The notes beneath the pieces were generated by a model, which did no database searches, was not told where the DNA came from, and saw nothing but the letters and a program-made list of their open reading frames with translations. DNA of 64,000 nt, taken from contig NZ_VOLT01000001.1 of the NCBI RefSeq assembly GCF_007954275.1, positions 62,001 through 126,000 on the forward strand, in the 5' to 3' direction. Positions 60,367 to 64,000 of this stretch are shown piece after piece. Made by a program: the position numbers and the translations under genes. Every line of letters begins with the position of its first letter. Positions within the stretch are counted from its first letter, which is position 1. The DNA comes from Colwellia demingiae. GTDB lineage: Bacteria; Pseudomonadota; Gammaproteobacteria; Enterobacterales; Alteromonadaceae.

Positions 60367-61032
60367 CTATCCGTGTTCTACTACTGGTAATAATAATTGT
60401 TGTAACTCGATAAGGGAGTCAACAATGGCTACTGGCTGATAACCGTTTAATATCTCACGGTCATGCACGCCTAAGGTAATACCTATTCTATCAATACCCG
60501 CCGCTTGAGCCATTTGCATATCATGATTAGTGTCTCCAATCATAACCGCTTGCCCTGGTTCAACGCTCAGCTCTGCTAATAAGCTCAATAGCATCTGTGG
60601 GTCTGGTTTAGAAAGAGCCTCATCTGCACAGCGTGACGCATGAAAAAAATGTTCCGTTTGGGTAGCCGAAAAGACACGTTGTAAACCTTCACGACCTTTA
60701 CCTGTTGCTACCGCTAATAACCTATTATTATCGTTAAGTGCTTTTAATAACGAAAGAGCATCTTCAAATAATGGTGCGGGAGTATCATCACCTTCAACAT
60801 ATTGAAATTTATATTGCTCAATCAATGCTGTCGTTTGGCTTTGAGAGGCCCCAGGGAATAAGATATCAAGTGCTTTAGGTAAACTTAGACCAATGATATC
60901 TTTTACACACTTAGCTGTAGGTATACTTAACTGACAATGATCGGCCGCTGCTTGCATTGAAGAGACGATACGAGCAATTGAATCCATCAAAGTACCGTCC
61001 CAATCAAAGATAACTAATTTGTACATCGTCAT
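60367..61032 (-). CDS. HAD-superfamily phosphatase (phosphoglycolate phosphatase-like)
   Basis: A 221-residue haloacid dehalogenase hydrolase with a C1-type cap. Motif I IFDWDGTLMDS with the nucleophile Asp, motif II AVATGKGREGL near residue 110, motif III Lys in ALSKPDPQMLL near 145, and motif IV MIGDTNHDMQMAQAAGI near 166. The family includes phosphoglycolate phosphatase and YjjG-type enzymes; the substrate cannot be fixed. It begins five bases after the rluC stop, the common rluC-HAD arrangement (yceE/gph-like) in marine gammaproteobacteria. No frame problems. Confidence 0.85.
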   Translation of the reverse strand: MTMYKLVIFDWDGTLMDSIARIVSSMQAAADHCQLSIPTAKCVKDIIGLSLPKALDILFPGASQSQTTALIEQYKFQYVEGDDTPAPLFEDALSLLKALNDNNRLLAVATGKGREGLQRVFSATQTEHFFHASRCADEALSKPDPQMLLSLLAELSVEPGQAVMIGDTNHDMQMAQAAGIDRIGITLGVHDREILNGYQPVAIVDSLIELQQLLLPVVEHG

Positions 61033-61037
61033 ATGGA

Positions 61038-62120
61038 TTACTCTTTAACTAACTTAGATAATAATTTCTCTAAGCTAGCTTCAAGTGGGGCTTCAATCTT
61101 TAATCGCTGCTCCGTATTTGGATGAGTAAATTCAATACTAGCTGCATGCAAGAAAAGGCGTTTCAAACCTTTACTTTTCATTTGCTCATCAAACTCCTCA
61201 TGTCCATATTTTGCATCCATAGCAATGGAGTGACCACTCGTTTGACAGTGAACACGTATTTGATGTGTCCTTCCTGTTACAGGAAACGCTCTCACTAACG
61301 TTGCACCACGATAGCGTTCCAACACTCTAAAACGTGTTTCAGACTCTTTACCTAGTTGATTATCAACAACAACAACTCGTTCGCCTGATTTCAAATCATT
61401 CTTCTTTAGTGCATCAGTAACTCGAGTTAACTTGGTCGGCCAATGACCTTTCACTAACGCATGATAAAATTTTTGTACATTTTTATCACGAAACTGTTCA
61501 TGCAAATGGCGCAAGGTTGAACGTTTTTTAGCAACCATTAAGCAACCAGAGGTATCTCTGTCTAATCTATGGACGAGTTCTAACATTCTCGCTTCTGGTC
61601 TTAACGCACGCAGTGCTTCAATCAATCCAAAACTTAAACCGCTACCACCATGCACAGCCATACCTGATGGTTTATTGATAACAATTAATCGCTCATCTTC
61701 AAAAAGAATTTGTTTTTCTAGATTAGCAACGATGTGTAATCCCGTTGATACTGCATCCTTTTCTTCTGAAACTCTAATGGGAGCAATACGTACTTCATCA
61801 TCAATTGTTAATTTATAGACAGGTTTTATCCGCTTTTTATTAACTCTTATCTCGCCTTTACGCATTAAACGATAAAGGTGACTTTTAGGAACTCCTTTAA
61901 GTGTTCTTAATAAAAAATTATCAATACGCTGCCCTGCATCCTCACTATCTATGGTTATAAAACGCACTTTTGGCTTTTCAGGCTCAGGAGCGACTTTCTC
62001 TTGAATGGGCTTTTCAGGCGTAATTTTTTTTTGCTGGATCTTTTTTACAGCTGAGTGATGTTTTGTGTTTAATTTAATTTTAGGCACGTGATTGGCTTTT
62101 TGAGTCTTAGTTTCTTTCAT
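61038..62120 (-). CDS. rluC: 23S rRNA pseudouridine synthase RluC
   Basis: A 360-residue RluA-family pseudouridine synthase. An S4 domain at residues about 65-125 (RIDNFLLRTLKGVPKSHLYR) precedes the catalytic domain, with the catalytic Asp in ELVHRLDRDTSGCLMVAKK near 197 and GRTHQIRVH near 295. A lysine-rich N-terminal extension (residues 1-55) is longer than in E. coli RluC (319 aa) and looks disordered. RluC modifies U955, U2504 and U2580 of 23S rRNA. It is divergent from rne, the conserved rluC/rne layout, which supports RluC over RluD. Confidence 0.92.
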   Translation of the reverse strand: MKETKTQKANHVPKIKLNTKHHSAVKKIQQKKITPEKPIQEKVAPEPEKPKVRFITIDSEDAGQRIDNFLLRTLKGVPKSHLYRLMRKGEIRVNKKRIKPVYKLTIDDEVRIAPIRVSEEKDAVSTGLHIVANLEKQILFEDERLIVINKPSGMAVHGGSGLSFGLIEALRALRPEARMLELVHRLDRDTSGCLMVAKKRSTLRHLHEQFRDKNVQKFYHALVKGHWPTKLTRVTDALKKNDLKSGERVVVVDNQLGKESETRFRVLERYRGATLVRAFPVTGRTHQIRVHCQTSGHSIAMDAKYGHEEFDEQMKSKGLKRLFLHAASIEFTHPNTEQRLKIEAPLEASLEKLLSKLVKE

Positions 62121-62814
62121 GGCTGCAGTTTAACACACTTTATTTAGCTAATAATGCAATTAACTCCCTTTTTTGTTGGCTAAACACCAAGGATAGTGGG
62201 ATAATAAAAGGGTTATTAGTTGATATTTAACGCTAACAGCGTATTAAGCAGCCATATGAAAGAATCATACAAGGCTAATCAACGTAACAATTTTAACCTT
62301 AGAAGCTTTAAAGAGAGACGTAAGAGGCAAACTGCGGCCACATCCATATGCGAAACTTCCTTTTGATAACTGCACCTATGACGCGTTAACAAAATAGAAA
62401 AAAGACATATTGATAGTACGGCCTATTGCATTAATTGACACAGTAAATTATCACCTTTTTGATAATTTACCCGTTGTAGATTGTCAACGAAGCATAAACA
62501 GTTTTAACACTTTGATTTTAATTTGTTATTAGCCCAGCACCATAAAGCAATTATTATAAAATAATACCGGAGCAAATGCGCTGGTATTTTGCACAGCACA
62601 CAAGCTGAGCACATAAAGAAATATATTAGCACTGCCTATCTAAATAAAAGGCGGTGATATAAAAAACAATCAGAATTTATAACAGCTTAACCTGGTTTTA
62701 TGACAGGTTAACCCTGACAACCGTGAGGTTGACAAATTGCTGTTACCAGAAAAACAGATTGCTTTGTGTCCTAAGCAAATGGTGTGTTGTGACTAAAAAT
62801 GAGTCCGACAAACT
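62121..62814. promoter_or_regulatory. rluC/rne divergent region with long rne leader
   Basis: 694 bases without coding frames. In gammaproteobacteria rne has a long structured 5' UTR that RNase E cuts to autoregulate. The right half here has hairpins AACCTG/CAGGTT (62689-62709) and CAACC-GTGA-GGTTG (62718-62731), about 85-125 bases before the rne ATG, as expected for the hp2/hp3 elements. Confidence 0.5.
62689..62731 (+). promoter_or_regulatory. Candidate autoregulatory hairpins of the rne leader
   Basis: Two consecutive stem-loops, AACCTG-N9-CAGGTT and CAACC-GTGA-GGTTG (a stable GNRA-type loop), lie 84-126 bases before the rne start codon. The position resembles the RNase E-sensing hairpins of E. 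coli rne. Functional equivalence is inferred. Confidence 0.45.
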
Positions 62815-64000
62815 ATGAAACGTATGTTAATTAACGCTACCCAATCAGAAGAATTGCGCGTAGCACTAGTAGATGGCCAAAAACTTTACGATTTAGATAT
62901 TGAAAGTCCAGGTCACGAACAAAAAAAATCTAATATCTATAAAGCTAAAATCACACGTATTGAGCCTTCTCTAGAAGCTGCTTTTGTTGATTATGGTGCC
63001 GATCGCCATGGTTTCTTACCAATGAAAGAAATCGCACGTGAATATTTCCCTAAAGGCTATACATTCCAAGGCCGTCCTAATATTAAGGAAGTATTACACG
63101 AAGGCCAAGAGGTTATCGTTCAGATAGATAAAGAAGAACGTGGCCAAAAAGGCGCAGCCTTAACGACCTTTATTAGTCTTGCTGGAAGTTATTTAGTATT
63201 AATGCCAAACAACCCTCGTGCTGGTGGTATTTCACGTCGTATTGAAGGTGATGAACGCACTGAGTTGAAAACTTCGTTGAGTAAACTAGATTTACCTAAA
63301 GGCATGGGCTTAATTGTCAGAACTGCTGGTGTAGGTAAAGATTACGAAGAATTAAAATGGGATCTAAGTGTCCTTTTACATCACTGGCAAGCAATTAGTG
63401 ATGCTGGAAAAAGTCGCCCTGCTCCTTTCTTGATACATCAAGAGACAAATCTAATATTACGTGCTATTCGTGACTATTTACGTCGTGATATTGGTGAAGT
63501 ATTAATTGATCGTCCTAAAACGTTTGAAAGTGTTAAAAAGCACATTGAAGTCGTTCGTCCTGACTTCTTAAATAAGATTAAGCTTTATACTAGTGATGTT
63601 CCTTTATTTACGCATTACCAAATTGAAACTCAAATAGAAACAGCATTTCAACGTGAAGTACGTTTGCCTTCTGGCGGCTCAATAGTTATTGACCCTACTG
63701 AAGCCATGACTTCTATTGATATTAACTCAGCGCGTGCAACTAAAGGTAGTGATATTGAAGAAACTGCTTTTAATACCAATTTAGAAGCTGCTGAAGAAAT
63801 TGCTCGTCAACTACGTTTACGTGATTTAGGTGGCTTAGTTGTCATTGATTTTATCGATATGACACCTGTTCGTCATCAACGTGAAGTAGAAAACAGAATG
63901 CGTGATTCAGTTCACCAAGATAGAGCCCGTATTCAACTTGGTAAAATATCTCGTTTTGGTTTACTAGAGATGTCTCGCCAACGTTTACGCCCTTCAATTG
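62815..64000 (+). CDS. rne: Ribonuclease E, N-terminal catalytic region (partial)
   Basis: The frame runs from the ATG at 62815 to the window edge, 395 codons. It starts [20 protein letters not shown], the canonical RNase E N-terminus, followed by the S1 domain ([36 protein letters not shown]) and the catalytic DNase I-like segment ([20 protein letters not shown] and [12 protein letters not shown], with the catalytic Asp residues). It is the degradosome endoribonuclease. The zinc link and the C-terminal scaffold are outside the window. It is divergent from rluC. Confidence 0.96.
   Translation, partial: MKRMLINATQSEELRVALVDGQKLYDLDIESPGHEQKKSNIYKAKITRIEPSLEAAFVDYGADRHGFLPMKEIAREYFPKGYTFQGRPNIKEVLHEGQEVIVQIDKEERGQKGAALTTFISLAGSYLVLMPNNPRAGGISRRIEGDERTELKTSLSKLDLPKGMGLIVRTAGVGKDYEELKWDLSVLLHHWQAISDAGKSRPAPFLIHQETNLILRAIRDYLRRDIGEVLIDRPKTFESVKKHIEVVRPDFLNKIKLYTSDVPLFTHYQIETQIETAFQREVRLPSGGSIVIDPTEAMTSIDINSARATKGSDIEETAFNTNLEAAEEIARQLRLRDLGGLVVIDFIDMTPVRHQREVENRMRDSVHQDRARIQLGKISRFGLLEMSRQRLRPSI

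Overview
The window is chromosomal DNA of an AT-rich marine-type gammaproteobacterium. Gene content and order (gyrA-ubiG-nrdA ... nrdB-yfaE; tesA/ybbA/ybbP; yceD-rpmF-plsX-fab-acpP-fabF-pabC-mltG-tmk-holB-pilZ-tatD; rluC next to rne) fit the Alteromonadales, and I would guess Colwelliaceae. That placement is inferred from synteny and base composition only; no search was possible.

Layout. Bases 1-3972 are housekeeping: the 5' end of gyrA (minus), ubiG, and nrdA with a pair of NrdR boxes in its promoter. Bases 4002-32153 are a genomic island of about 28 kb lying between nrdA and nrdB, which are normally adjacent. The left end carries a tightly packed six-gene operon: three different tyrosine recombinases, two small coiled-coil proteins and a RecD2-like helicase. 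The cargo follows, mostly on the minus strand. It holds a small membrane protein, a degraded gene, a Mokosh type I-like pair (NERD/kinase/SF1-helicase protein plus a partner split by an in-frame stop), and a six-gene run XRE-SIR2-HerA-HsdM-HsdS-HsdR. A divergent pair (winged-helix/coiled-coil protein plus SF2 helicase) sits at the right end.

The main discovery concerns the island ends. The 8-base sequence TGTGGATA is present at both ends. The host bases outside it form inverted 9-base arms (TCTCATTTT on the left, AAAATGAGA on the right), so joining the flanks recreates a symmetric recombinase site. Just inside the right end lies a second pair of NrdR boxes overlapping a promoter with a perfect TATAAT, pointing outward at nrdB. 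The reading is that an element splits an essential operon and carries its own copy of the operon's regulated promoter to keep the distal gene working.

Bases 32154-39300 hold nrdB, yfaE, a STAS-domain remnant, and a set of nitric-oxide-reductase accessory genes (norQ, norE-like, norF-like, a small membrane protein, norD, dnrP-like) behind an FNR-type site, with no norB or norC. norD carries a premature in-frame TAA. Bases 39317-47974 hold yciB, yciI, an LprI-like secreted protein, an AI-2E family permease, ybbP-ybbA/tesA and a CPA2 antiporter. Bases 48411-62120 hold the tatD-to-yceD cluster (fatty-acid synthesis genes without fabH), a Maf protein, a HAD phosphatase and rluC. The 5' part of rne closes the window. 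Two copies of an imperfect-palindrome intergenic repeat (45926-46188 and 55952-56144) lie in this conserved part.
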